From Legionellaceae bacterium UBA6148 (GTDB lineage Bacteria > Pseudomonadota > Gammaproteobacteria > Legionellales > Legionellaceae): DNA of 64,000 nucleotides. Each line of letters starts with the position of its first letter. Positions within the stretch are counted from its first letter, which is position 1. The stretch is from contig DIUW01000010.1 of the NCBI GenBank assembly GCA_002423125.1, positions 1 to 64,000 on the forward strand, given 5' to 3'. The notes beneath the pieces were generated by a model, which was not told where the DNA came from, searched no databases, and was given only the letters and a program-made list of their open reading frames with translations. A program made the position numbers and the translations under genes. This document shows, piece by piece, positions 25,512 through 34,374 of the stretch.

Positions 25512-27200
25512 TTATTTTGCAGGAATAAACTTAGTAGCAGGTTTGTCGTCGCTGAATTTCTGAGTAATATACCACTGTTGCAAAATCGACAACGAATTAT
25601 TCACGATCCAGTAAAGTACTAAACCAGCAGGGAATCCCCAGAATAATGCGGTAAAGAACACAGGTAAAAACATCATAATTTTTGCCTGCATTGGGTCTGG
25701 TGGAGCTGGATTTAAACGCTGTTGAATCAACATGGTAGCCCCCATGATAATGGGCAAAACATGATATGGATCTGCTGCTGCCAAGTCATTAATCCATAAG
25801 ATGAATGGCGCTTGACGTAAATCCACACTTTCAATTAACACCCAATACAGCGCGATAAAAACAGGTATCTGGATAATAATAGGCAAACAACCACCTAATG
25901 GATTTATTTTTTCTTGGCGATAAAATTCCATCGTGGCTTGGCTCATCTTAGCCTTATCATCGCCATAACGCTCTCTCAAAGCCATAAGTTTAGGCTGAAG
26001 TCGTCGCATATTCGCCATCGATTTGTAACTGGTTGCCGATAGTTTATAAAAGGCAAGTTTAATCAATACGGTTACCAATACAATTGACCAACCCCAATTT
26101 CCAACGACTGAGTGAATAGCACTCATTAATGAAAACAACATCGACGAAATAAACCATAGCCAACCGTAATCGACGGTTAAATCAAGTCCTGGAGATATCG
26201 CATGTAATACGTTTGAAATTTCAGGCCCTAAATATAATTTAGATCCAACAACTTGTTTTTGAGATGGGTTTAATTCTATTGCTTGGCTAACAGATCCAAT
26301 CGTAAAATTATTGTCACTCGAACGAGTATAGAAACGTCCTGTTGATGTATCATCAGGAATCCATGCAGTTAAAAAATAATGCTGCTGCATTGCAATCCAT
26401 CCACCTTTAACATCGGTATCTAAATTTGTTTTAAGCATGTCTTTAAAACTTATTTTTTGATAACGATGAACCCCTGGACTTGAATACGATGCACCCGTGA
26501 ATGATCCAACATGAAACATACTCGATTTGTCTTCTTGTGGATAACTTCGTAGTAGTTGCGTGTTCATATAACCTTTCCACGCACTGTTACTATTATTCAT
26601 TAACTCATAATCAACATTGATTAAATAACTTCCGCGTGTAAAGACAAATCGCTTGGTAACCGTTACTCCATCCGCATCATGCCCTTGTAAACGAACCACT
26701 AACTCCTTTTGATCAGAAGACAATGAATAGGTTGATTTTTCTGATTCAAAATCCAAAGCTAACGTTTTAATTACTTGATTTTGAACCGTAAAAAGACTGC
26801 TGTTGGCTACATACCGTTCTTCAGGATTATTTTGAAGCAAAACAAAAGGAGTGTTTTTATCCTGGATACTTGTCGGATAATGAAGTAACTCGGCTTTTAC
26901 AATGTCACCTTGACGTAAATCAATCGAAAGATCGAGCACGTCAGTCACTACATGTATTACTTTAGATGGCGTGCTAGCTTCGGATTGATGCGTAGTAGCC
27001 AAGGGTTGATCAACAGACTCTTGAGTCTCTTTTTTCATCTCGGGCAACAATTGTCCGTCCGCCCCTATCGTAGGCGCCTTGTTTTCTGAAATATGCGCTA
27101 CAGGAGCAGCAGACAGAGGATAATCTTTTTGCCAATCAGTCCATAATAAATAAGCAACTAAACCTAAGGCCGAAAATAAAATAACTCGTCGAATATCCAT
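25512..27200 (-). CDS. yidC: Membrane protein insertase YidC
   Basis: The 562 residues comprise an N-terminal membrane anchor, a large periplasmic beta-sandwich domain (about 60-330) and the conserved five-helix insertase core (about 350-545; GCLPIIIQIPVFIALYWVL). It inserts membrane proteins, among them AtpE. The ATG shares a TAATG junction with the yidD stop. Confidence 0.97.
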   Translation of the reverse strand: MDIRRVILFSALGLVAYLLWTDWQKDYPLSAAPVAHISENKAPTIGADGQLLPEMKKETQESVDQPLATTHQSEASTPSKVIHVVTDVLDLSIDLRQGDIVKAELLHYPTSIQDKNTPFVLLQNNPEERYVANSSLFTVQNQVIKTLALDFESEKSTYSLSSDQKELVVRLQGHDADGVTVTKRFVFTRGSYLINVDYELMNNSNSAWKGYMNTQLLRSYPQEDKSSMFHVGSFTGASYSSPGVHRYQKISFKDMLKTNLDTDVKGGWIAMQQHYFLTAWIPDDTSTGRFYTRSSDNNFTIGSVSQAIELNPSQKQVVGSKLYLGPEISNVLHAISPGLDLTVDYGWLWFISSMLFSLMSAIHSVVGNWGWSIVLVTVLIKLAFYKLSATSYKSMANMRRLQPKLMALRERYGDDKAKMSQATMEFYRQEKINPLGGCLPIIIQIPVFIALYWVLIESVDLRQAPFILWINDLAAADPYHVLPIIMGATMLIQQRLNPAPPDPMQAKIMMFLPVFFTALFWGFPAGLVLYWIVNNSLSILQQWYITQKFSDDKPATKFIPAK

Positions 27201-27448
27201 TACACGTTCTCTTTATTGGGTAGTACAGGGTCATAGCCACCGCGGGACCAAGGATGGCACTTTAATAATCGGCAGCATGCAAAAAATAATCCTTTCAGCA
27301 CACCATAGTGTTTCAATGCATCTAAAGCATAGTGGGAGCAGCTGGGATGAAATCGGCAACATGATCCAAGCCATGGGCTGATCACGTATTGATAAGATCG
27401 GATTGTAAAACAAATTATATTACGTATTATCCTAATAATTTGCCCCAT
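27200..27448 (-). CDS. yidD: Membrane protein insertion efficiency factor YidD
   Basis: Small DUF37 protein, 82 residues, with the signature YQYVISPWLGSCCRFHPSCS and the end HPWSRGGYDPVLPN. The start overlaps rnpA by 22 bases and the end overlaps yidC by one base, as in most bacteria. Confidence 0.95.
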   Translation of the reverse strand: MGQIIRIIRNIICFTIRSYQYVISPWLGSCCRFHPSCSHYALDALKHYGVLKGLFFACCRLLKCHPWSRGGYDPVLPNKENV

Positions 27449-27759
27449 ACCCCATTCATATGAGCAATCAATGTTGACGTTTGAACGCTCGCTGCTCCAC
27501 GCTTTGCTAAAATAACAATATCAACAGAAGGTAACTTTGCTTTACGAAATGTTTCCCGCAACAGACGCTTTAACCGATTTCGGTCATGGGATTTAGAAAC
27601 CATTTTTTTTGATATTGCTAAACCCAAGCGTGCATGTCCAATTGCATTATCTCGATACAAAACAATAAACGCTGAAGTTCCTAACCGAGTCGCCTCTTTG
27701 AATACAGCGTCGTATTCAAACTTGTTCAGTAAACGTTTTGTTTTGGGGAAATCATTCAC
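27427..27759 (-). CDS. rnpA: Ribonuclease P protein component RnpA
   Basis: Basic 110-residue protein with the family core RLGLAISKKMVSKSHDRNRLKR (RNR motif near 59) that binds RNase P RNA. Translation starts at GTG directly after the rpmH stop (TAA GTG). Confidence 0.95.
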   Translation of the reverse strand: MNDFPKTKRLLNKFEYDAVFKEATRLGTSAFIVLYRDNAIGHARLGLAISKKMVSKSHDRNRLKRLLRETFRKAKLPSVDIVILAKRGAASVQTSTLIAHMNGVWGKLLG

Positions 27760-27894
27760 TTAAGCAGATAAACACTTACGGCCTTTAGCTCGACGTCGTT
27801 TAATGACCAATCGACCACCGCGTGTTGCCATGCGTGCTCGAAATCCGTGATCTCGTTTGCGTTTTAAATTACTGGGTTGGAAGGTACGTTTCAT
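27760..27894 (-). CDS. rpmH: 50S ribosomal protein L34
   Basis: 44 residues, MKRTFQPSNLKRKR at the start and GGRLVIKRRRAKGRK near the end, the complete L34 sequence. The frame continues upstream to 27957 but that extension covers the promoter, so the ATG at 27894 with an AGG site is the start. Confidence 0.97.
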   Translation of the reverse strand: MKRTFQPSNLKRKRDHGFRARMATRGGRLVIKRRRAKGRKCLSA

Positions 27895-27928
27895 GATGAA
27901 CCTGTTATCAAATTTTTTAGAGTTGGCA

Positions 27929-27957
27929 ATAATATGAAGTTTTTTATTTATTGTCAA
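27929..27957 (-). promoter_or_regulatory. Strong sigma-70 promoter of rpmH-rnpA
   Basis: On the minus strand TTGACA (27952-27957), a 17-base spacer and TATTAT (27929-27934) match the sigma-70 consensus in 11 of 12 positions. It lies about 35 bases before the rpmH ATG and faces away from dnaA. Confidence 0.8.
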
Positions 27958-28814
27958 TGAGAACTGTTGTTTTAATCAGATATTATTTTGAGCACGTGTT
28001 TTGCTACAGCATTATTATAAATAAATCTTTAAATATTTAACCTATATTTGTTATAAGCGAGTGCAAGCCTGTTTGTTATCATGAAATTATTTTTTTTATC
28101 ATCAAGTTACCGTTATTTTATCTTGTTAGTAAAGCCTGTTTTTAGATAAGAGCATTTTCTGGATATGTTTTGTTTGCTTTATATTTAGGCAAGTTTAATG
28201 GGTTATTCTACATTTATTCATTGTTCTATTCCCACCTTATCCAGAGGATTACGTCTTTCCGAATGAATTAAATTTTCAAAAATGACCCCTATTGAATAGT
28301 GAATGGACTTGAATACTCGGAGTTTTAATGTGCCAAATTTAAAAATTTGAACATCAAGTCAATAATGTTTTTTTTTGGAGCATTGTCTTTTGCCTATCGA
28401 AAATGAGTTTTTTGCTCGATATTATTATAATAAATCTTTAAATATTTAACTTACTCTTATTATAAGGCCATGAAAATCTGTTTGTAATCGTATTAATTAT
28501 TTTAAAATTAATAGGTTACGACTTATTTAGCTTGTTAGTAAACCCTGCCTTTAATGACGAATAGATTATGGATAACATGACTACTATCGTATACTGTCTA
28601 CTTATTATATGCTTGTTCTATTCCTTGTACCCAAGTTATACATGAGTTATATACCCATCGGAAATGAAGATACTGGATCTAATATCTTAATCTGATGTAA
28701 AATTTGCTGTTTTGTACTCGATGTTCAAGTTTTTAATGGTTGAATTTTTAGAACATCGAGTTATACCCATCGAAAATGGGTCTATATTGAGTCAGTCATT
28801 TTGAGGAGTTGTTT
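27958..28814. other. Probable chromosomal replication origin (oriC)
   Basis: About 860 very AT-rich non-coding bases between the divergent rpmH and dnaA genes, the position of oriC in pseudomonads and several other gammaproteobacteria. DnaA-box-like 9-mers with one or two mismatches to TTATNCACA are at 28237-28245 (TTATCCAGA), 28568-28576 (minus strand TTATCCATA), 28637-28645 (TTATACATG) and 28761-28769 (TTATACCCA). No box is perfect. A 6+6 palindrome (acccat/atgggt, 28765-28781) and an 11+11 inverted repeat (28716-28726/28751-28761) lie close to dnaA. The region is internally duplicated (separate entry). Confidence 0.6.
28011..28800 (+). repeat. Diverged tandem duplication within the origin region
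   Basis: Blocks recur in the same order about 370-410 bases apart: attattata-taaatctttaaatatttaac at 28011-28040 and 28421-28450; cttgttagtaaa-cctg at 28122-28138 and 28531-28547; ttgttctattcc near 28221 and 28614; atcgaaaatg near 28396 and 28769. The copies have drifted apart with small indels, so each unit is about 400 bases. Confidence 0.7.
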
Positions 28815-30188
28815 GTGTCGCTTGATGTTTGGCAACAATGTCTTGGGTTGTTAAAGGAAGAATTTCCTGCTCAACAGTACAATACTTGGTTGCGCCCTTT
28901 ACAAATTGAAATGGAAGACAGTCATCTGATTTTATTGGCCCCTAATCGATTTGTATCGGAGTGGGTTGAAAAGCATTTTTTTCATCGGATTAAAGAATTG
29001 GTCGCCCAAATTAGTTCTAATACGATTCCTCGAGTTAGTATTTCCGTTGGCAATAAAACGAATCAATCCACGATTACCTCTTCTGCTAAAATGTCTTCCG
29101 ATACAGCATCAACACCTGTAAGTGCTGTTATGCATAAAGTTATTGATCATTACAAAACGAGTTTTGTGAATAAAAATTTAACGTTTGCTACGTACGTGGA
29201 AGGAAACTCAAATCAGCTGCCAAAAGAGGCTGCTCGTTTAGTAGCTGAACACATTCCAGGACAGGATCCTTCTGCTCACAACCCTTTATTTATTTATGGA
29301 GGTGTGGGTTTAGGTAAAACACACTTAATGCACGCTATTGGTAATCGAATTTTAGAAATTAATCCTGATGCAAAGGTTTTATATCTTCATTCAGAGCGAT
29401 TTGTGGCTGATATGGTTAAAGCCTTACAAACCAATGCGATTAATGAATTTAAGCGATTTTATCGATCGTTGGATGCTTTATTAATTGATGATATACAATT
29501 TTTTGCTGGAAAAGATCGATCGCAAGAAGAATTCTTCCATACTTTTAATGCGTTACTTGAAGGGCAGCAACAAATTGTTTTAACGAGTGATCGCTATCCC
29601 AAAGAAATTGAAGGGGTTGAAGAACGACTCAAATCTCGTTTTGGATGGGGGTTGACTGTTGTTGTGGAACCTCCTGAATTAGAAACACGAGTTGCTATTT
29701 TACTGAGTAAAGCCGCGCTCTCTAACATTGAACTTCCTTATGAAGTTGCTTTTTTTATTGCCAAACGGATCCGATCGAATGTCAGAGAACTTGAAGGCGC
29801 TCTGCGTCGTGTTATTGCTAATGCCCAATTTACTGGCAAATCAATTACCATAGATTTTGTCTCGGATGCACTTCGCGACTTATTAGCATTACAAGATAAG
29901 CTTGTTACGTTAGATAATATTCAAAAAACGGTTGCGGAATATTACAAAGTTAAAGTTGCTGATATGGTATCGAAGCGTCGTAGCCGATCCATCGCCCGCC
30001 CTCGCCAAATGGCAATGGCGATGGCAAAAGAGCTGACGAATCATAGCTTACCTGAAATTGGTGATAATTTTGGTGGTCGAGATCATACGACGGTTATTCA
30101 TGCTTGTCGGAAAATCAAGGAATTGATTGCTGAGGGCGGGGAGTTTTCTGAGGATTACAAAAACTTACTACGTACCCTTTCTTCATAA
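28815..30188 (+). CDS. dnaA: Chromosomal replication initiator DnaA
   Basis: 457 residues from the GTG at 28815, which has a GAGGAG site 6 bases upstream and gives MSLDVWQQCLGLL, as in E. coli. Domain I at 1-75, a short linker, AAA+ with Walker A GGVGLGKT at 162-169 and Walker B LLIDDIQF near 227, and domain IV with the DnaA-box reading motif GGRDHTTVIHACRKI near 425. A TTG two codons upstream is possible but less well placed. Confidence 0.97.
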   Translation: MSLDVWQQCLGLLKEEFPAQQYNTWLRPLQIEMEDSHLILLAPNRFVSEWVEKHFFHRIKELVAQISSNTIPRVSISVGNKTNQSTITSSAKMSSDTASTPVSAVMHKVIDHYKTSFVNKNLTFATYVEGNSNQLPKEAARLVAEHIPGQDPSAHNPLFIYGGVGLGKTHLMHAIGNRILEINPDAKVLYLHSERFVADMVKALQTNAINEFKRFYRSLDALLIDDIQFFAGKDRSQEEFFHTFNALLEGQQQIVLTSDRYPKEIEGVEERLKSRFGWGLTVVVEPPELETRVAILLSKAALSNIELPYEVAFFIAKRIRSNVRELEGALRRVIANAQFTGKSITIDFVSDALRDLLALQDKLVTLDNIQKTVAEYYKVKVADMVSKRRSRSIARPRQMAMAMAKELTNHSLPEIGDNFGGRDHTTVIHACRKIKELIAEGGEFSEDYKNLLRTLSS

Positions 30189-30219
30189 TCCTGAAATTTT
30201 AGGATAGTAGGAGCTATAC

Positions 30220-31326
30220 ATGTTTGAACTAACCAGTAGTAAGCAACAATTGCTAACGCCCTTATTGACTGTGGCTGGTGCGGTTGATAAAAAACAACCT
30301 CATGCCATATTATCAAATATTTTAATGAATTTATCGGATAATTGTTTGACGTTGACTGCCACGGATTTAGAAATTGAAATTACGGCATCGATTTCATGTA
30401 TAACCTATAATCAATCAGGTTCAGTTACTGTCCCTGCAAAAAAAATGGTTGATATCATTCGTTCATTAGACGAGGATGCCAATCCAACTATTTCGTATCA
30501 TGATGGTATCCTTGCAATTAAAGTGGGGCGGTCGCAATTTAAATTAGCGACTCTTCCTTCCACGGATTATCCAAGTAATCAAGATGAACCGAATGATATT
30601 AAATTTAGTATTCAACGTACTGTTTTACTTCATTTATTTCAATCAACTCATTTTGCCTTAACGCAACACGATGTCCGATTTTTTTTAAATGGTTTGCTTT
30701 TAGAGCTTGATCCAAAATCCATTTCGGTTGTTGCGACGGATGGACATCGTATGGCAATTTCTCGTTCTTTGTTGGATCATGGAAATCAACATCACCGTTT
30801 ACTTATACCGCGCAAAGGTGTTCAAGAGTTATTACGTTTATTGGGGCACATTGAAGATGACGTTGTCACCATTTCTGCGGGCAAAAATCATTTCAAATTA
30901 GTCAGTCAACAATACACTATTGTTACAAAATTGATTGAAGCTAGATTTCCGGTTTATACAAAGGTCATTCCTAAAGATCAGGATAAGCATGTGATTGTTG
31001 ATCGTGATTTACTTAAAAGGGCTCTCGGTAGAATCATGATTTTAGCAAATGAAAAATTGAGAGCAATTACGTTATTGATTCAACCAAACCAATTAACGTT
31101 GATAGCGAATAACCAACAAAAAGAAGAAGCGGTCGAAGATATTATGGCTCAGACGGAAGGTGCTGATCTTGAGATTAGTATTAATGCGAGTTATTTATTT
31201 GACGTACTTAATTACATCGATGGAAACTCTGTTCGACTTTCGTTTTCTGATACGAATAATAGTATTTTAGTAGAGTCTCTTCAGGACCCGCTCTACCAAT
31301 ATATTATTATGCCGATGAAGAGATGA
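30220..31326 (+). CDS. dnaN: DNA polymerase III beta clamp
   Basis: 368 residues, three clamp domains; conserved segments include KKQPHAILSNILM near 25, ATDGHRMA near 173 and the C-terminal YIIMPMKR, which matches the usual YIVMPMRL end. It lies 31 bases after dnaA and overlaps recF by 4 bases. Confidence 0.97.
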   Translation: MFELTSSKQQLLTPLLTVAGAVDKKQPHAILSNILMNLSDNCLTLTATDLEIEITASISCITYNQSGSVTVPAKKMVDIIRSLDEDANPTISYHDGILAIKVGRSQFKLATLPSTDYPSNQDEPNDIKFSIQRTVLLHLFQSTHFALTQHDVRFFLNGLLLELDPKSISVVATDGHRMAISRSLLDHGNQHHRLLIPRKGVQELLRLLGHIEDDVVTISAGKNHFKLVSQQYTIVTKLIEARFPVYTKVIPKDQDKHVIVDRDLLKRALGRIMILANEKLRAITLLIQPNQLTLIANNQQKEEAVEDIMAQTEGADLEISINASYLFDVLNYIDGNSVRLSFSDTNNSILVESLQDPLYQYIIMPMKR

Positions 31327-32378
31327 GTGTTTATCAGCTGAATATTCATAGTTTACGTAATATTAATCATATAAAATTATCCCTTCATCCTTTATTTAAT
31401 GTATTTTATGGCAATAATGGCAGTGGAAAAACATCTCTTTTAGAAGCTATTTACTTATTGTCTGCAGGGTATTCATTTAAAACACGTGATACGATACCTT
31501 TAGTTCGCTATGGCGATCCTCATCTTACGGTTTTTGCACGAACATTTAATGATGAAACCATTAGTCTTAGAAAAACGATTTCTGGACCAACACACGTTAA
31601 ACTCAATGCTCAACCCTGTAAAAACAGTAGTATTCTCGCGCGCTTTATTCCCTGCCAGGTTTTTTATCAAGATGTTTTTCAGATCATTGATGCGGGACCT
31701 TCCGTGCGTAGGAGTTTGTTGGATTGGGGAGTGTTTCACGTGAAACATGAGTATCATGCGCTGTGGCAAGATTACCGCCAGGTACTTAAACAACGTAATG
31801 CCTTGCTGCGTCGCCAAGCTGGTAGAAAAGATGTTGTGCCTTGGAATCATCAACTTGTTCGATTAGCTGAAGAATTGGATCAGTCCAGACAGCTGTATTT
31901 TAAAGAGTGGGAATTGAGTTTTCAATGGTATCTAGCACAATTGAGTGATGTCGAATGTAAAATTGACTACTACCGAGGTTGGCGATCGCGTAATGAAGAC
32001 TCTCTAGCGGTGATACTTGAAGAACAGTTTAACTCTGATTGCCAGCGTCAATATACACAATCCGGTGCCCATCAGGCGGATATTCGTATCGAAACGATAA
32101 ATGCAACTGCAAAACAAGGTTTATCACGAGGCCAACAAAAAATAATATTAATTGCATTGAAACTTGCGCAAGGTCATTTGCTTAAAAAAAATTGCATGTA
32201 TCTATTTGATGATCTTACTTCAGAGCTCGATAAAGATCATGTCAATCAATTAGTTCATTGTTTAAAATCAGTAAACGGCCAGAAAATAATCACAGTCTTA
32301 GATCCTCAATGGGTTGAACCCTTGTTGAGTACGAGTGATGTTGATTATTTTAATATTGTAGATGGATACCTCACTTGA
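31323..32378 (+). CDS. recF: DNA replication and repair protein RecF
   Basis: SMC-like ATPase of the RecFOR pathway, 351 residues. Walker A GNNGSGKT is at 30-37, the signature LSRGQQKIILIALKLAQ near 258 and Walker B YLFDDLTSELD near 285. The start ATGA overlaps dnaN. Confidence 0.96.
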   Translation: MSVYQLNIHSLRNINHIKLSLHPLFNVFYGNNGSGKTSLLEAIYLLSAGYSFKTRDTIPLVRYGDPHLTVFARTFNDETISLRKTISGPTHVKLNAQPCKNSSILARFIPCQVFYQDVFQIIDAGPSVRRSLLDWGVFHVKHEYHALWQDYRQVLKQRNALLRRQAGRKDVVPWNHQLVRLAEELDQSRQLYFKEWELSFQWYLAQLSDVECKIDYYRGWRSRNEDSLAVILEEQFNSDCQRQYTQSGAHQADIRIETINATAKQGLSRGQQKIILIALKLAQGHLLKKNCMYLFDDLTSELDKDHVNQLVHCLKSVNGQKIITVLDPQWVEPLLSTSDVDYFNIVDGYLT

Positions 32379-33181
32379 ACATTAGGCATAGAAAAAATGT
32401 ATACGCTGTTATGGGTAATCCAATTGCTCATAGTTTATCTCCAGAAATTCACGAATTATTTGCTGAGCAAACGGGAGTATTGCTTTGTTATGAAAAAATA
32501 GAAGCATCCGTGTTACGCTTTGAAGATAAAGTAGCAGATTTTTTCAGTCAAGGTGGTAGGGGATTGAATATTACGTTGCCGTTTAAAGAGCGGGCGTACA
32601 CTATGGCACAAGTGAAATCTGCTCGATGTCAGGAAGCGGGTGCCGCAAACACATTATGGATAAATAGGGGCATATTGCACGCCGATAATACCGATGGGGT
32701 GGGGTTGTTACGAGATTTAAGTCGCCATTTTCATTTGGCGAATAAAACCATTGTGCTAATCGGTGCGGGTGGCGCTGCACGTGGCATTATTGGTGCTTTA
32801 TTACAAGAAAATCCGGCCCAACTTATTATCAGTAATCGTTCGATTGAGAAAGCCAACGCGCTTCAACAGATATTTCCTACAGTCATCACGCATCGTTTTG
32901 AAGAGTTAACAAAATCATACGATATTATCATTAATGCGACCTCTGCTAGTCTTGATGATAAACATCTGCCACTACCAAAAACGATTCTTGCCAATCATCC
33001 TTTTTGTTATGATTTAGCTTATACCGGCGGTGGTATCACGCCCTTTGTACAATGGGCTCGATCGCAAGGATCTGAGGCGATTGATGGAATAGGTATGTTG
33101 ATTGAACAAGCGGCCGAATCATTTTTTATCTGGCATGGAGTTATGCCAGATACCTCAGTGATTAACCTATCGATGGATTAA
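32375..33181 (+). CDS. aroE: Shikimate dehydrogenase AroE
   Basis: NADP-dependent reduction of 3-dehydroshikimate, 268 residues. Substrate pocket GNPIAHSLSPEIH (14-26), catalytic Lys in NITLPFKERA, NADP loop GAGGAARG near 130, NATSAS. The start is TTG, overlapping the recF stop as TTGA; the next ATG would remove part of the first strand. It ends 2 bases from the convergent patatin gene. Confidence 0.93.
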   Translation: MNIRHRKNVYAVMGNPIAHSLSPEIHELFAEQTGVLLCYEKIEASVLRFEDKVADFFSQGGRGLNITLPFKERAYTMAQVKSARCQEAGAANTLWINRGILHADNTDGVGLLRDLSRHFHLANKTIVLIGAGGAARGIIGALLQENPAQLIISNRSIEKANALQQIFPTVITHRFEELTKSYDIIINATSASLDDKHLPLPKTILANHPFCYDLAYTGGGITPFVQWARSQGSEAIDGIGMLIEQAAESFFIWHGVMPDTSVINLSMD

Positions 33182-33183
33182 AT

Positions 33184-34293
33184 TTATGCAAAAAAAGCAG
33201 TGATTTCGCCATATTGTGACATAGTATCTTTGTAGCCTATTTCTATTAATTGTTCCGTGAATTCTTTTTCAAATAACAAGAAACTTAATAAATCACCGGA
33301 ATGCTGGCCGGCTCCCATTGCATTCAATAACATGCGCAATATGCGAGGCATTGCCTGATAATGATCTTGGGCTATTGCCGCCATGCTTGCACTGGGGCGT
33401 AAATAAAGTGTCTCAACGGGTCGCCAAGGGGATTTTCGCTTATTCCAGATAGATAATAAGCGCGCAATTTCATTCATGCGGTTAACGGTTTCAATGTCTC
33501 GATCAAGATTGTCTAAAAATAGACCATTAAGCATATTACCCAGCACTTGAGCAAATCCTACCTCATCATCACCCATATTTTCTGGATTTGTTGCTGTGAA
33601 CAATTGTCGAGTTCCAATAATAAGAACTTTATTCACATTAAATCGAATTGCACCACGAAGCGGGGAACTTAATCCAACGCTTCCATCGCCATAATGTTTA
33701 TCGTTAATCTTAACAACAGGAAAAAAAAGAGGGAGTGCCGTTGAGGCAAGGACATGCTCTTTATTAATGATTGCCGGTTGACTTACATGGCGCGGGTAAG
33801 ACCAATCTTCGAACTTTGGTTGGTGGTGTTGATAAAATGATACAGTTTGTTGTGTTTCATAGCAGTTAGCAAGTACTTCCATTGTTTCCAAACGATTTTC
33901 AACAATATTTTCACTTATTCTTTCGAAATTAATGTTGGTGGTAATAAAATCATTTAAGGGTGCTGTATCCAGTAAAAATCCTGATTGACGCTGTTTTATT
34001 AAAAAATGGGTTAGGTTACGAAGTACGGATTTTCCAAGTTCATAGTTACTGGTATTAAATATGTGATGGCAATGGATATTGGACCACAAGGTCTCAAGTT
34101 TATCGATACCTGTTGAGAAATTATCAGCATGTTGTGCAAGAATACTAGCATTGATACATCCAACACTCACTCCGCTCACCATTGAAAAAGGAAGATTCTT
34201 AACTTGCAGAATTTCACCAATGGCTTTAAGAACACCTGCTTGATACGCCCCTCTTGCTCCGCCGCCAGCTAAATAAAGTGCAATTTTTGCCAT
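33184..34293 (-). CDS. Patatin-like phospholipase
   Basis: 369 residues with a patatin domain: oxyanion-hole GGGARGAYQAGVL at 10-22, nucleophile elbow SGVSVG (GXSXG, Ser at about 43) and the Asp of the dyad in YGDGSVG near 205. Family members hydrolyse acyl esters of phospholipids; in intracellular bacteria some are effectors (VipD, ExoU), others are housekeeping (RssA/YlbK). There is no signal peptide or known secretion signal, so location is open. It is divergent from the GHKL-like gene, sharing an 81-base promoter region. Confidence 0.9.
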   Translation of the reverse strand: MAKIALYLAGGGARGAYQAGVLKAIGEILQVKNLPFSMVSGVSVGCINASILAQHADNFSTGIDKLETLWSNIHCHHIFNTSNYELGKSVLRNLTHFLIKQRQSGFLLDTAPLNDFITTNINFERISENIVENRLETMEVLANCYETQQTVSFYQHHQPKFEDWSYPRHVSQPAIINKEHVLASTALPLFFPVVKINDKHYGDGSVGLSSPLRGAIRFNVNKVLIIGTRQLFTATNPENMGDDEVGFAQVLGNMLNGLFLDNLDRDIETVNRMNEIARLLSIWNKRKSPWRPVETLYLRPSASMAAIAQDHYQAMPRILRMLLNAMGAGQHSGDLLSFLLFEKEFTEQLIEIGYKDTMSQYGEITAFFA

Positions 34294-34374
34294 AGTTAAA
34301 GACGCTATTAAATTAAAGAAGATATATAAATATAGTAGTAAAATAGGGGGTTTATCAAGGTATTTTAATTTTCA

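Noticed and set aside
27895..27957. An N-terminal extension of L34 is open up to 27957.
   Set aside because: It covers a near-consensus -35/-10 promoter, and the 44-residue product already matches complete L34.
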